Of a DNA stretch of 64,000 bases, positions 1 through 10,800 are shown piece after piece (positions within the stretch are counted from its first letter, which is position 1; the number at the start of each line of letters is the position of its first letter). Origin of the DNA: Dastarcus helophoroides (lineage: Eukaryota; Arthropoda; Insecta; Coleoptera; Bothrideridae); the NCBI GenBank assembly GCA_028583605.1, contig CM053334.1, forward strand, positions 22,721,726 to 22,785,725. The letters run 5' to 3'. Made by a program: the position numbers and the translations under genes. The notes under the pieces were generated by a model. It saw nothing but the letters and a program-made list of their open reading frames with translations. It was not told where the DNA came from and made no database searches.

Positions 1-1380
1 AGATGACCTTTTGGCTATACACGGCAGTCATCAGACCAATTGTAAGGCTACGGAGTTATAGTTTGGTGGCCAAAGACAAAGTGCACCACTATAAAACAAA
101 AGCTAAATCACATCTAGAGACTAGCGTATCTGGCAGTGATAGGAGCAATGAAATCCACTCCAACAGCAGCAATGGAGGCGATCTTGTGCCTGCCACCTCT
201 CGACATATTTCTTGAGGGGGCGGCACAGGCTTCTGCTCTCCGTTTGCGAGCAGGAGGAATGTGGAATACGGTAGGTAAAATGGTGGGTCACCGGCGCATA
301 ATGGAGGAGGCACTCCAAAAGGTACCTATTCTGGATGCGCCGATGGACCATCTACTGGTGAAATATAACTTCACAAAATCCTACCGTATAAAAATGGAGG
401 AAGTACAAGCAAGGATACCAGACGTAAGTACATACACGGATGGATCGAAAACAAATACGGGCACGGGAACAGGAATCTTCTCGGAAGACCTGAACCTAAG
501 TGTAAGTATTAAGCTAGATAAATACTCAACAATCTTTCAAGCGGAGATGTTGGGAATTTTATACAGCGCCGAACAAATGACGCAACTGAACATTACAGAA
601 AAATATATCCAAATAAAGACGGACAGCCAGGCAGCCCTTAAGGCCCTGAGGAATGTGAAAACAAACTCAGCGCTGGTATGGAATTGCCACTTAGCTCTAG
701 AACGTCTATCACAAGAGAATGCAATTGATCTAATATGGATCAAAGGACATTCTGGGAAAGAGGGAAACGAACGCGCTGACAAACCGGCGAGGAAGGGTTC
801 GGAGGGACAATTCGTTGGACCAGAACCAACCCTTCCCCTGGCAAGATCAACCGTAAAATCCCTACTTAACGAAGAAACTTATCGTAAACACAAAGCCTTA
901 TGGGCATCAATAACAACATGCCGACAAACTCACGCATTCATTAGAATGTCGTGCAGGGAAAGGGCAAAACTATGCCTACAACTCTCAAGGAATAATCTCA
1001 GGAAACTTGTAGGGATATGGACAGGTCACTGTCGATTAAACAAACACCTCCACATAATGGGAATCATAAACGACCCGAGCTGCAGAGGGTGCTTAGAAGA
1101 AGATGAGAGTGTCGAGCACGTGATGTGTCACTGCCCGGCACTAGCATCAATCAGAGGATCCACGCTGGGGGACTTCTGGCCTAGTGTGGCCAGTTTGAGA
1201 GAGGCGCATCCAAGGGACGTTCTTCAGTTTCTCAACAAGGTTGCGTGGCTGAATGAATGACCAAGGACACCTCAATCACGGGGATAGCACAATGGGCCCG
1301 GAAAGGGTGGTCTAAGTGCTGGCCTAAATTTTTAGGCAACTCACAACGAATCCAGAATCCAGAAACCAGAATCCAGAAAG
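1..1380 (+). mobile_element. 3' part of a non-LTR (LINE-like) retrotransposon
   Basis: This is the 3' end of a non-LTR retrotransposon cut off by the window's left edge. It contains the end of the reverse transcriptase, an RNase H domain and a C-terminal cysteine/histidine knuckle, then about 90 bp of 3' UTR. It ends in short direct repeats of AATCCAG (1349-1379) instead of poly(A). A second, 5'-truncated copy at 29161-29510 shares the last ~350 bp and the same tail, which fixes the 3' boundary near 1380. RNase H plus a Cys/His knuckle places it in the I/R1/LOA/Jockey-like range; I cannot name the clade. PLE coding sequence starts directly after the tail. Confidence 0.85.
3..1260 (+). pseudogene. 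Non-LTR ORF2 C-terminus: RT end, RNase H, zinc knuckle
   Basis: The C-terminal part of the polyprotein that reverse-transcribes and inserts the element. From 136 the frame is open for 374 codons. RNase H acidic residues are visible: D102 in TYTDGSK, E137 in AEMLG, D163 in KTDSQ and D215 in NERAD, with H205 in KGHSG. These match the usual D-E-D-D arrangement, so this domain looks intact. A knuckle with CRGC then an H and C-H-C follows near codons 318-335. The upstream RT end (WLYTAVIRPIV, from 12) lies in a different frame, so there is a frameshift near 45-55, and the 136-frame has an in-frame TAG at 115-117. The copy is therefore dead as a polyprotein. The 5' two thirds (endonuclease, RT core) lie outside the window. 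Confidence 0.85.
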
Positions 1381-2270
1381 GTAATGCAACTGTCATCTTG
1401 AATAATTCCGAGTATGTATCCAAAATTAACGCTTTGTTGAATGACGGATCCTATATTTCTCTTCCTCGGAACCGAACAAGCGAAATTGAACGCGAAGTCA
1501 AGTCCAAACTAAAATCCTCAAATTCATCTTGGATAATTCCGAATATGTATCCAAAATTAACGCTCCGTTAAATGACGAATCCTATATTCCTCTTCCTCGG
1601 GACCCAACAGGTAAAATTGAACGCGAACTCAAGTCCAAACTAAAATCCTCAAATTTGTCCACAGACACTCTCAGACATCTTGTTCCGAGAGAATCGAAAC
1701 CACCTCGTCTTTATGGTCTCCCCAAAATTCACAAACCCAATATTCCTTTTAGGCCCATTGTCAGCACGACAAATTCACCTACCTACAATGTCTCGAAATA
1801 TTTATCTAACATCCTCAAGTCATATACCGAAAACACATCACCACATGTCCTAAATTCTAAACACTTTGTCGAATTGTTGTCCGAATTAACCGTAGACCCC
1901 AACGACATACTTGTAAGTTTTGACGTCACTTCACTATTCACTAATGTTAAAGTTTCCGGCTCCATGACGATAATTCGTCAATTACTTTCAGGCAATGAGA
2001 ATGCAGATTCTCTAGTTGATTCAACTGAAATGTGGCTCACATAAACTTATTTTTCTTTCAATGGCAGCTTCTGTAAACAAGTCTCCGGCATCCCAATGAG
2101 TTTCGCCTTATCCCCAGTCGTAGCAAATATTTTCATGGAATCTTTTGAAAACACTGCGTTGGAAACTGCGGATTTAAGACCCAAGGTTTGGCTTCGTTAT
2201 GTAAATGACACATTTATTGTATGGCCACACGGCAAAGATTCACTAAATTTATTTTTGAAATCTAGATTTT
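1380..2270 (+). pseudogene. Penelope-like element reverse transcriptase (broken)
   Basis: Fragment of a PLE reverse transcriptase. Visible hallmarks are the PRLYGLPKIHKP motif, FRPIVSTTNSPTYN, motif A in LVSFDVTSLFTNV (D at 1922-1924), then the segments QVSGIPM and SPVVANIFMESFE, and the catalytic box. The box reads YVND (2198-2209) where active enzymes have YxDD, so the first catalytic Asp has become Asn. Other damage: a 131-bp tandem duplication of the N-terminal part (1396-1526 and 1527-1657) and an in-frame TAA at 2042-2044. Coding similarity ends about 2265 where non-coding tandem units begin, so the thumb and the GIY-YIG endonuclease are missing. It abuts the non-LTR tail at 1380. PLE assignment is strong; the clade is not determined. 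Confidence 0.85.
1396..1657 (+). repeat. 131-bp tandem duplication inside the PLE RT
   Basis: Two adjacent direct copies (1396-1526, 1527-1657) starting TCTTG(A/G)ATAATTCCG. They encode the same NSEYVSKIN...KLKSSN segment twice with scattered differences, so the duplication is not recent. 131 is not a multiple of three, so the copies lie in different frames. Confidence 0.85.
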
Positions 2271-3258
2271 AAAAAAGTATGATTTAAAAATTTTGTGTTT
2301 GAGTTTTTAAATACATTTATTGAAATTTCGAGTCCAACAAGGTAAGTTGATAAAGCATGATGAGCTATCGAGCTGACACTTACGGGTGGAGAAGTGAAGT
2401 AACTTATCAATTCGAGTTCAAACGTTTGCCAGTTTCAGGGAAGGTAAGCAGCGGCACCAAGAAACTACCTTGCGTTTCTTTTATCAAAATTAGCTTCTGC
2501 TGTCCTCATTTCTTCCATCGAAACTTGTTCTAAATTTTTACTATATGTGATAGGGTCCAACGAACGCGGTATTACCATTCTCTGCGCGAAAAATTTCACG
2601 TGGGAAATTCTTCACAATAGTTACGAGTTGAAATGCAGATCTTGTCCCTTGAAACCAAGAAAGATTAAAGAACACAACAAAGGTTGCTCTAACGCGTTTC
2701 GATAGCCAAGTTATCATCTTTAGAGAGGTACTTCAGCAAGACCTCTCTTGAAGATAATCAAGGACCACCAACATTTTCAAAAACATCTAGATTTTAAAAA
2801 AGTAAAATTTAATAATTTTGTGTTTGAGCTTTTTAAATAAATTTATTGAAATTTTGAGCTTTACAAGGTAAGTTGATAGAGCGTGATGAGCTATGGAGCT
2901 GTCACTTGCAGAAGGAGAAGTGAAGTAACTACCTGGCGTTTCTTTTACCAAAATTAGCTTCTGCTGTCCTCACTTCTTCCATCGAAGTTTGTTCTAAGTT
3001 TATACTATTATGTGATAGGATGCAACGATGCGGTATTACCATCCACTCGCGAAAACTTTCACGTGGCAAATTCTTCACAATAGTTACGAGTTGAAATATG
3101 GAAAGATTAAAATGCTCTAACGCGTTTCGATAGCCAAGCTATCATCTTTAGAGAGATACTAGAGATGCTTTGTTTTGTTTTTTAATCTTTCTTGGTTGCA
3201 GGGGACGAGATTTGTATTTCAATTTTTAAAGATAACCAAGGACGTTCACCCAAAAAAA
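2262..3258. repeat. Two tandem ~500-bp non-coding PLE-associated units with HHL copies
   Basis: Unit 1 (about 2262-2787) and unit 2 (about 2788-3258) both begin CTAGATTTTAAAAAAGTA and share GGTAAGTTGAT and TGATGAGCTAT blocks, GAAGTGAAGTAAC and a CACGTGG block. Each ends in a minus-strand HHL copy (2629-2774, 3092-3258). The position after the truncated RT fits the terminal, tandemly repeated non-coding parts known for PLEs (pLTRs), but no complete element is present to prove it. The hammerhead-like core in both units has CTAAAGA for CTGAAGA (G5 lost), so neither should cleave. Confidence 0.6.
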
Positions 3259-4600
3259 ATAGTTACGAGTGTTGATAAGTTGAGTTAGTTTCCTGCATTT
3301 TATTCAATTTAGTACGGTATCATCTCTTTTAATTAAAATTGCGCAAATTAGGGAAGCAGGTCACTATTGTTTGCTAGAGAAGATGGCATTTATAGCCAAA
3401 CTAGTGAAACGAATACCTTGTAATTAAAAGCCAAAATATTGTTGGTAATAAAAAGTGGTAGTACAGAATTCAGAACATAACGGTAATAATAATAATTAGA
3501 TTAGAGGCGAGAGCATTATAAAGAGAGGCGGCGTGTATTCGTTATACGTAACACACGGCGAAATAAAACAAACACATCCCTTTTCTTTGTAATTGTTGCA
3601 CACATGGGCAGTTGCGGCTTATTCGGTTAGAGCCGTTGCACCGCCGCCTCCGATGCCGGCTCTTGCCGCCGTTATTTCATTAAATCGTGGCCATCTTTGC
3701 GAAACGGATTTAAAATTCCACTCATGGAGATGTGTTTTGAATATCGCTACCCACTATATGACTTCGCATACACTTATTTGATTTATAGAATGCAAATTCT
3801 ACTGTATGTATGCTCGCCTTTTATTTCGGCGACGAGGGGGTACGTGCCCTCGTTAATATCGCACTTTTTTCCAGGTCATCCCTTTCGAGTGACAACCTTT
3901 CCCCGAATTTAATTTGTTTTCGGGCGCCACCTTTAATATTAAATTGGCCAGATGGTGGATCTCGTTTTCCTCTAATTGTTTCCAAAATTTGTCGAATTGT
4001 GGGCGAATTTAAATCATGAGAATCAGATACTTACAAGATTCGCGAAAAAAGCTTAAATTTTCTACTTCAAAAATTGATTCTTTTAAATAAATTCCTGATT
4101 TCTTTAGCATTAGTGCTTGGGAGTTAACATTTTATTGTGACTAATTCCAATAAGTTACTATATTCAAGTCAGAGAAACAAGGACATGAGCGAGGTGTCCT
4201 TCAGGACTCTTCCGTAAATATTTCTATTCTTCTTAGAAGTATTTGCTTGTTTGGAAGGTTATAGGCATTTTTAAAAGTGAAACTTCTACCTCTTTTTTTC
4301 TTTCTTTTTTCTCTTCTTCTTTTTATTCCTTTTCTATCTATCATCGATCCAAAAAGATACTAAACTAGAAAAAATTTGATGAATTAGCTTTAGTTTTTAA
4401 CTGGAGATATCAAGAAGCGGGTTTAGTTAAAAAAAATAGGCAGACTTGGAGACTGCTGACAGAAGTGAAAACTTAAAACTAGTCCATGTAGTGTTCTTTA
4501 ACACATGCTCCAATACAGGGATGAGCAAGAGGCGGTCTAACATTTTTGTGCGGCTCACCTAAGCTTTACTGCTTTACATAAAAGTTTTGGAAAGAAAATG
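3259..4600. other. Unrecognised non-repetitive stretch, no gene seen
   Basis: More GC-rich than its surroundings at 3500-4020 (a run of GCC/GCG codon-like triplets near 3640-3680), possibly ordinary single-copy DNA or a fragment of a host gene region. Open frames are short (at most about 70 codons), overlapping and without a known motif. A pyrimidine-rich tract of C/T runs lies at about 4285-4335. Confidence 0.5.
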
Positions 4601-6880
4601 TCAAACAATTTAACGAAAAAATTTTGAAGGAAACATAGGTTGTCAAAAAACACCAAACATTTTCCATGCCTAAGAAAACAAACTCCTTCAGATAGAAGTA
4701 AATGTGGTCAGGAAATTCAAAACTTAATGAACCAATTTAAATCGAGATTTAACATAATTCGATCCGAAAAAATTGCTCGTAGTTTTCGTATTTTTTCTTA
4801 GTCATTTAATATAAGACATAGAAACAGTTCCAAATGAGCACAAATGGAATCAATAAATTTACAAAACAACACCAATTTGAGGATCAAATTTCAGAATAAG
4901 GACATTCAAAAATTCTAATAAAATAACCTACATGAGGTATGTAATGCAAATCATGAAATATTTTGACATAAACGTAGGCAGGATTTTCTTTAAGGGAGGG
5001 GCAACAATCATTCTGAAAAATTCATGGACAAAAAAGAAAACCTTCTGGTTAAATAATGTGTATCTTCATTAAAAACTACAGAACTGGTAATATCGCATTT
5101 TCAGATAAAGTTGAAATTTCGAAAAAAGCCTAGTCTTAGGAAAAAACATTTCAAAGAACTTGTCGAAATTTTTAAAAAGTGAAAATGCAAAAAAAGCGAA
5201 ATTTCCAAAAGCCGAGTTTTGGTTAAAAGGTGGTAATTTCCCGAACAAGTCGAATTCAGGTAAAAAAAATTGCAACTTTTAAAAATATTAACTCAGAATT
5301 TTTATTTTATTGCAATTTTGCCCCATTCTTGAATGTTTTCAAGAAATCTTTTTCTCAAAATTTTCTAACAATATTGTTCTCAGCTTTTTAAATTTTTATT
5401 AAAATCTTGATCCAATTTTAATAAAATAAATTTTTTGAAAACATCTAAATCTTCAAAAACAATTTAATTTTAGATGGAAATATTTGGAAACATATAATAT
5501 CGTATTTTGAGATAAATGGCAACATTTTGAAAATAAGATAAATTTTGGACAAATTGAAATTACCAAGAAACAATTCTTCATGGTAGACCCTTATTGACCG
5601 GAAATATTATGTTTTTTTTTTTCAATTTATTTAACATTTCTTCGGCCCAGTTTGGAAATATTTAAATTTTTTTTATGGTTTGTTGACAATTTTCTAAACA
5701 GTTTTTGAAATGCGACTACGTGATATTTAAAATTATTGAAAACGTCACTTCATGACAATTCACAAATTAAGAGGTTATTTTATTTTACATAGAATAGGAA
5801 TAATGAAAAATGGGAGACCAACAATTAGATATGGTAAAAATAAAAATTTTGTTTTTTTGATAAATTAGGAAAATATAAAAAAATACATAAAAAAGTAAAT
5901 GTTTCCAAACTGGGCCGAAGAAATGTTAAATATATTGAAAAAAACCAAGAAACAAATTAAAACAGATTCAGAAAAAATAAAGACTTCGAAAAAAATCATG
6001 GTATTTGAAAATTACGTCGCAATTTCCAGAAAAATATTAAAGCTTCTAGAACATATTTTAAATTTCCCAAAAAATGTCCAATTTTAAGAGAGAAATTGGA
6101 AAAGTTGGAATTCTCAATAAATCATATTAAAAATAAAAACCTAACCTTTCCCAAAAACTCGAGAAATGTTTATGATTCGAAAGAGTCAAACTCTTTAAAG
6201 GCCTATCTTTGTGAAAAAATAGCAATTTTCAGAAAAAATTGGATTTTGAGAAAGAAAATCTCAATTTTCAAAAACATTGCTCTTACAATTTATAATTCAG
6301 TGAAGATGTAGAATTTACAAGAAATCTTTCCTCTTAAAATACCCAAAAATATTTTTTGCAACATTTTTATTAACATTTCGATGTATTTTACAGGAAAAAA
6401 GTGAACATTTTCAGGAACCATAAAACCATTTGAGCTAAAAGTCGTGATTTGTTAAAAAAGACAAATATTCAGAAAAATGACAAAATTTGAAAATAAATAT
6501 ACCATTTTTGTAAAGTAAAGTTCAGAAAGTAGGATTTGGCAAATAAAATCTAAATTTCCAATAAAGAGAAATTTTGAGGTATTGAGGTACCAACCAATTT
6601 TAGGTAAAGACTATTTTAGAAAAATTCAAAATTTTGAAATAAAGATGAATTTAGCGGGAAAATAGAAAAAACTTATAGAAAAATGAAATAACGGATATTG
6701 AGACAAAAATCAAGATTTCCTGAAAAGGGCAAACTTTGGGCAACCAGTCAAAATTTCTAAAAGAAAATCAGAATCTAAAAGATCGACATTTGCAGCTAAA
6801 TGTTCAAAATAATATCGGATTTTGGAAAAAAGCGAAATTTCGAGAAAACTCTGAAATGGACCAAAAATTTTACAAAGAAA
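4600..6880. repeat. A-rich degenerate satellite-like DNA
   Basis: Continuous variations on short phrases such as GAAATTTTGAAAAAAGTCG, with A enriched on the + strand. Open frames here encode only Lys/Asn/Phe/Ile-rich low-complexity peptides. From about 6650 the sequence matches the ~840-bp monomer that repeats to 11.3 kb (GAATCTAAAAGATC at about 6773 recurs near 8593, 9432 and 10500). Confidence 0.65.
5621..5940. mobile_element. ~320-bp TIR element (MITE-like), complete copy
   Basis: Both ends carry the same ~40-bp inverted repeat containing TTTAACATTTCTTCGGCCCA; the right end reads TGGGCCGAAGAAATGTTAAA. The interior is non-coding and contains GCGACTACGTGAT. Related ends occur at 7047 (right end lost), at 12991-13345 and as a collapsed remnant at 25107-25165. 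The superfamily is not assigned because I cannot define a target duplication. Confidence 0.8.
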
Positions 6881-7046
6881 GTCGAATTTTTTCTTAAAAG
6901 TTTTCTCGATTTTTTCTCGGTGTTTTGATTATTTTTTTAAATTTCGACTTTTTTTAAATTCGACTTTTTTGGTGGAACGGACTGGTTCTTGGTTATCTTC
7001 ATAAACTGAAATACCAATCTTAAGAAACACAACAGTGTTTTTTTTT

Positions 7047-7315
7047 CCAATTTATTTAACATTTCTTCGGCCCAGTTTGGAAATATTTAAATTTTTATGG
7101 TTTGTTGACAATTTTCTTAACAGTTTTTGAAATGCGACTACGTGATATTTAAATTTATTGAAAACGTCACTTCATGACAGTTCACAAATTAAGAGGTTAT
7201 TTTATTTTACATATAATAGGAATAATGAAAAATAGGAGACAACAAATTAGATATGGAAAAAATAAAAATTTTGTTTTTTTGATAAATTAGGAAAATATAA
7301 AAAAAATACATAAAA
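7047..7315. mobile_element. Second copy of the 320-bp TIR element, right end lost
   Basis: Nearly identical to 5621-5890 (left TIR, GCGACTACGTGAT, GATAAATTAGGAAAATAT). It stops at TACATAAAA where the hammerhead sequence begins, so the right TIR is missing. Confidence 0.8.
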
Positions 7316-7370
7316 GCACTGTAGCACTGGACATCGATGTTTCGCTCTCATTTGAGCTCGTCAGCAGTGC
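7316..7370 (-). ncRNA. Canonical hammerhead ribozyme motif (type I, minimal stem III)
   Basis: Read on the minus strand all core positions are present. Stem I 5' strand GCACTG (7370-7365), CTGACGA (7364-7358), stem II GCTC/GAGC (7357-7354 and 7347-7344) with a 6-nt loop, GAAA (7343-7340), a short stem III ACAT/ATGT closed by CG, then GTC with predicted cleavage after C7330, then stem I 3' strand CAGTGC (7329-7324), giving 6 perfect pairs. Established knowledge: PLE termini in many animals carry hammerheads with exactly such tiny stem III. The host element here would be a truncated PLE end; no ORF adjoins it. No mismatch in the conserved core, so self-cleavage is plausible but untested. Confidence 0.85.
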
Positions 7371-7642
7371 ATAACATGGAAAGGGAAAAATGAGGAAGAA
7401 ATACTTAAAAATATTTTTTTTTTTAAATATAAAAAAGAAAAATAAAGAAATTTTAACATGAATAGACGTTTTATCATCAATTTACTGTGTTAAAAATTTA
7501 CTGTGTTACAAATTTAAATATTTGAAACGCGATCCACAAGAAACAACTACTCCGAGGGCTAATACCCCTTCCGACATTGAACTACACTTGTGGGTCGAAC
7601 TTACATGCTCTTGGTGACTTCTGTTCCTAACCATGAAGAATA

Positions 7643-7855
7643 AAACACAACAGAGGTTGCTCCAATGCGTTTCGATAGCTAAGCTATAATTATCAGAGAG
7701 ATACTCTCTCTGCATCTCTCTGAAGATGATAGCTTGGCTATCGAAACACGTCAGAACAATCTCTGTTGTGTTTTTTAATCTTTCTTGGTTTCAGGGAACA
7801 AGATTTGTATTTCAGTTTTTAAGGATAACCAAGAACCAGTCCGTTCCATCAAAAA
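7643..7855. mobile_element. HHL palindrome copy, nearest to an intact hammerhead-like core
   Basis: Two inverted arms. The plus-strand core at 7720-7752 reads CTGAAGA, an extra T, stem GATAGC/GCTATC with loop TTG, GAAA, then CACGTC. The last part can form the A15.1-U16.1 and C-G pairs with C at the cleavage position. The single extra nucleotide after A9 departs from the canonical hammerhead. The family 3' part (TTTCTTGGTTTCAGGG, TTTGTATTTCAG, CCAGTCCGTTCC) follows. The rest of this copy lies at 6969-7035, before the 607-bp insertion. Confidence 0.75.
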
Positions 7856-10800
7856 AGTCGAATTTAAAAAAAAGTCGAAATTTAAAAAAATAATCAAATA
7901 ATCGAGAAAAAATCGAGAGAACTTTTAAGAAAAAGTCGAGAGAACTTTTAAGAAAAAGATCTAAATTTTGAGAAAAAAAGTTTAATCTTAGTGAAATTTC
8001 GAAATTTCCCAGAAAGAATCAAATTTTATCGAAATTTAGAAAAAGTAAATTTTAAGAAAAACAATCAAATATATATTTTCTCTTGACTCCTTAAGTCAGA
8101 GGAAGATAGGCGCCCTATCTTACCTCAACGGGCATCAAAAAATGTCCAAATATTATGATATGCATCCAAATTTTGACAAACAAATTGAAACTTCCTGAAA
8201 TTTGGATTAAAAAAGATAAAATTTACAAATAAATTTGCTTCGTAATTTATATCCTTTCACAAAAATTCCAAAAAATATACTTTTTTATCAGAATATTGAT
8301 GAAATTTTAAGAAAAGGAAAATTTTAACAAACAAGCTGAAATTTTCAGAATTCAAAAAATTCGAAATTTTCAGAAAAGTCAAATTTTGAAAAATGGAGAG
8401 ATTTCAAAAAAAAATACAAAGAACATTTAAATTTAAAATTTTGACACTTTTATTTGATAAAAGAAGTCAAATTTCATGAATAATAGCGAAATTTCAAAAG
8501 AAAAAGATAAATTTTGTAAAAATATTGAGAAAAATATACAAATTTCAAAAAAATGTTTCAAGGAAAAAATAAATTCTGAGAAGTTGAAAATTCAGAATCT
8601 AAAAGATCAATATTTTCAGCTAAATGTTTAGAAAATGTCGGATTTTGGAAAAAAGCGAAATTTCGAGAAAAGTTTGACATGGACCAAACATTTTGCAAAG
8701 AAAGTCGAACTAAAAAAGGTCGAAATTTAAAAAAAGTCAAAACCTTGAGAAAAATACGAGAGAACTTTAAAGAAAAAGATGAAAGAACTTTTGAGAAAGA
8801 GATCTAAATTTTGAGAAAAAAAGTTGAATCTTAGAGAAATTTCGAAATTTTCCAAAAAGAATCAAATTTTATCAAGATTTGGAAAAAGTAAATTAAAAAA
8901 AACTCGAGTATTTATTTTTTCTTGACTCCTCAAGTCAGAGGAAGACAGGAGTCCCCAATTACCTCAACGGGCATCAGAGAATTCAAATTTTGTGATATAC
9001 ATCCAAATTTTGACATACAAGTTGAAACTTTCTGAAATTTGGATTAAAAGAGTTGAAATTTACAAAGAGATTTTTTTCGTAATTTTTGTCCTTTCACAAA
9101 AATTCCAAAAAATATCCTTTTTTAATCGGAAGACCGACCAGAGTTGGAAAACAAGGTAAATTTTAATAAACAAGCTGAAACTTTCAGAATTAGAGAAATA
9201 GAAATTTTCAGAAAAGTCAAATTTCGAGAAATGACGAAATTTAAAAAAAAACACAATGAACATTTAAATTCGAAATTTTGAGAGTTCTGTTTGATGAAAG
9301 AAGTTAAATTTTATGAATAATTGAGAAATTTCAAAAGAAAAAGACACTTATGTAAAAAAATTGAGAAAAATATAGAAATTTCAAAAAAATATTTCAAGGA
9401 AAGGATGAATTCTGAGAAATTGAAAATCAGAATCTAAAAGATCAATATTTTCAGCTAAATGTTCAGAAAAATGTTGGATTTTGGAAAAAAGCGAAATTTC
9501 AAGAAAACTTTGAAATGGACCAAAAATTTTGCAAAGGAAAACGAATTTAAAAAAACCTCGACATTAAAAAAAAAGTGAAAACTCCGAGAAAAAGACGAGA
9601 GAACTTTTGAAAAAAAGACAAGAGAACTTTTGAGAAAAAGACGAGAGAACTTTTGAGAAAAAGAACTAAATTTTGAGAGAAAAGTTTAACATTAGTGAAA
9701 TTTTGAAATTTCCCAGAATCAGATTTTATCGAAAATTAGAAAAAGCAAATTTTAAGAAAAAAATCGAATATTTATTATCTCTTGACTTCCTCAAGTCAGA
9801 GGAAGACCCTTCCCTTAACAGGCGTCAGAAAATGTCAAATAATTGTGACATACATCCAAATTTTGACAAACATGTTGAAACTTCTTAAAATTTGGATTAA
9901 ATGACATGAAATTTACAAAGAAATTTTTTTCGTAATTTATGTCCTTGCACAAAAATTCTAAAAAATATATTTTTTCATCAGAAGATTTACCAAATTTTGT
10001 GGAAGAGGCATATTTTAATAAATAAGATGAAATTTTCAGAATTAAAAAAAGTCGAAATTTTCAGAAAAGTCAAAATTCGAGAAATGACGAAATTAAAAAA
10101 AAAAAACACAACGAACATTTAAATTCGAAAATTTAAAATTTTTCTCGTATTTTTTGTCCTTTCACAAAAATTCCAAAAAATATCCTTTTTTTATCGAAAG
10201 ATCGACCAGAGCTGAAAAACAAGGCAAATTCTAATAAACAAGCTGAAATTTTCAGAATTAACGAAATCGAAATTTTCAGAAAAGTCAATGTTCGAGAAAT
10301 GACAAAATTTCAAAGAAAAACACAACGAACATTTAAATTCGAGATTTTGACAGTTGTGTTTGATAAAAGAAGTCAAATTTTATGAATAATTAAAAACTTT
10401 TAAAAGAAAAAGTACAAATTTTGTAAAAAAATTGAGAAAAATATAGAAATTTTGAAAAACTATTTCAAGGAAAGGATTAATTCGGAGAAATTGGAAATCA
10501 GAATCTAAAAGATCAATATTTTCAGCTAAATGTTCCGAAAAATGTCGGATTTTGGAAAAAAAGTGAAATTTCGAAAAAACTTTGAAATGGACCAAAAATT
10601 TTGCAACAGAAAACGAATTAAAAAAACGTCGAAATTAAAAAAAAGTGAAAACCCGAGAAAAAGACGAGAGAACTTTTGAAAAAAAGACGAGAGAACTTTT
10701 GAGAAAAAGACGAGGGAACTTTTGAGAAAAAGATCTAAATTGTGAGAAAAAAGTTTAAACTTGGTAAAATTTTGAAATTTTCCAAAAAGAATCCGATTTT

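Larger units (their letters stand above)
7036..7642. mobile_element. 607-bp composite insertion splitting an HHL copy
   Basis: The HHL sequence is interrupted here, and an 11-bp direct repeat AAACACAACAG lies on both sides (7025-7035 and 7643-7653), as expected for a target-site duplication. The insert holds a TIR element missing its right end (7047-7315), joined directly to the hammerhead segment (7316-7370) and about 270 bp of A-rich sequence. The duplicated string also belongs to the HHL consensus, so slippage or recombination is a less likely alternative. Confidence 0.6.
6882..7945. repeat. ~1.06-kb imperfect palindrome including satellite flanks
   Basis: The left arm (6882-7035) is the near-perfect reverse complement of the right arm (about 7770-7945). 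The match covers the HHL outer end (GGAACGGACTGG) and about 85 bp of adjoining satellite on each side. On the left this makes a short T-rich island inside A-rich DNA. Because the flanks are included, it looks like an inverted duplication and not simply an element with inverted ends. The middle is filled by the 7036-7642 insertion and HHL arms. Confidence 0.75.
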
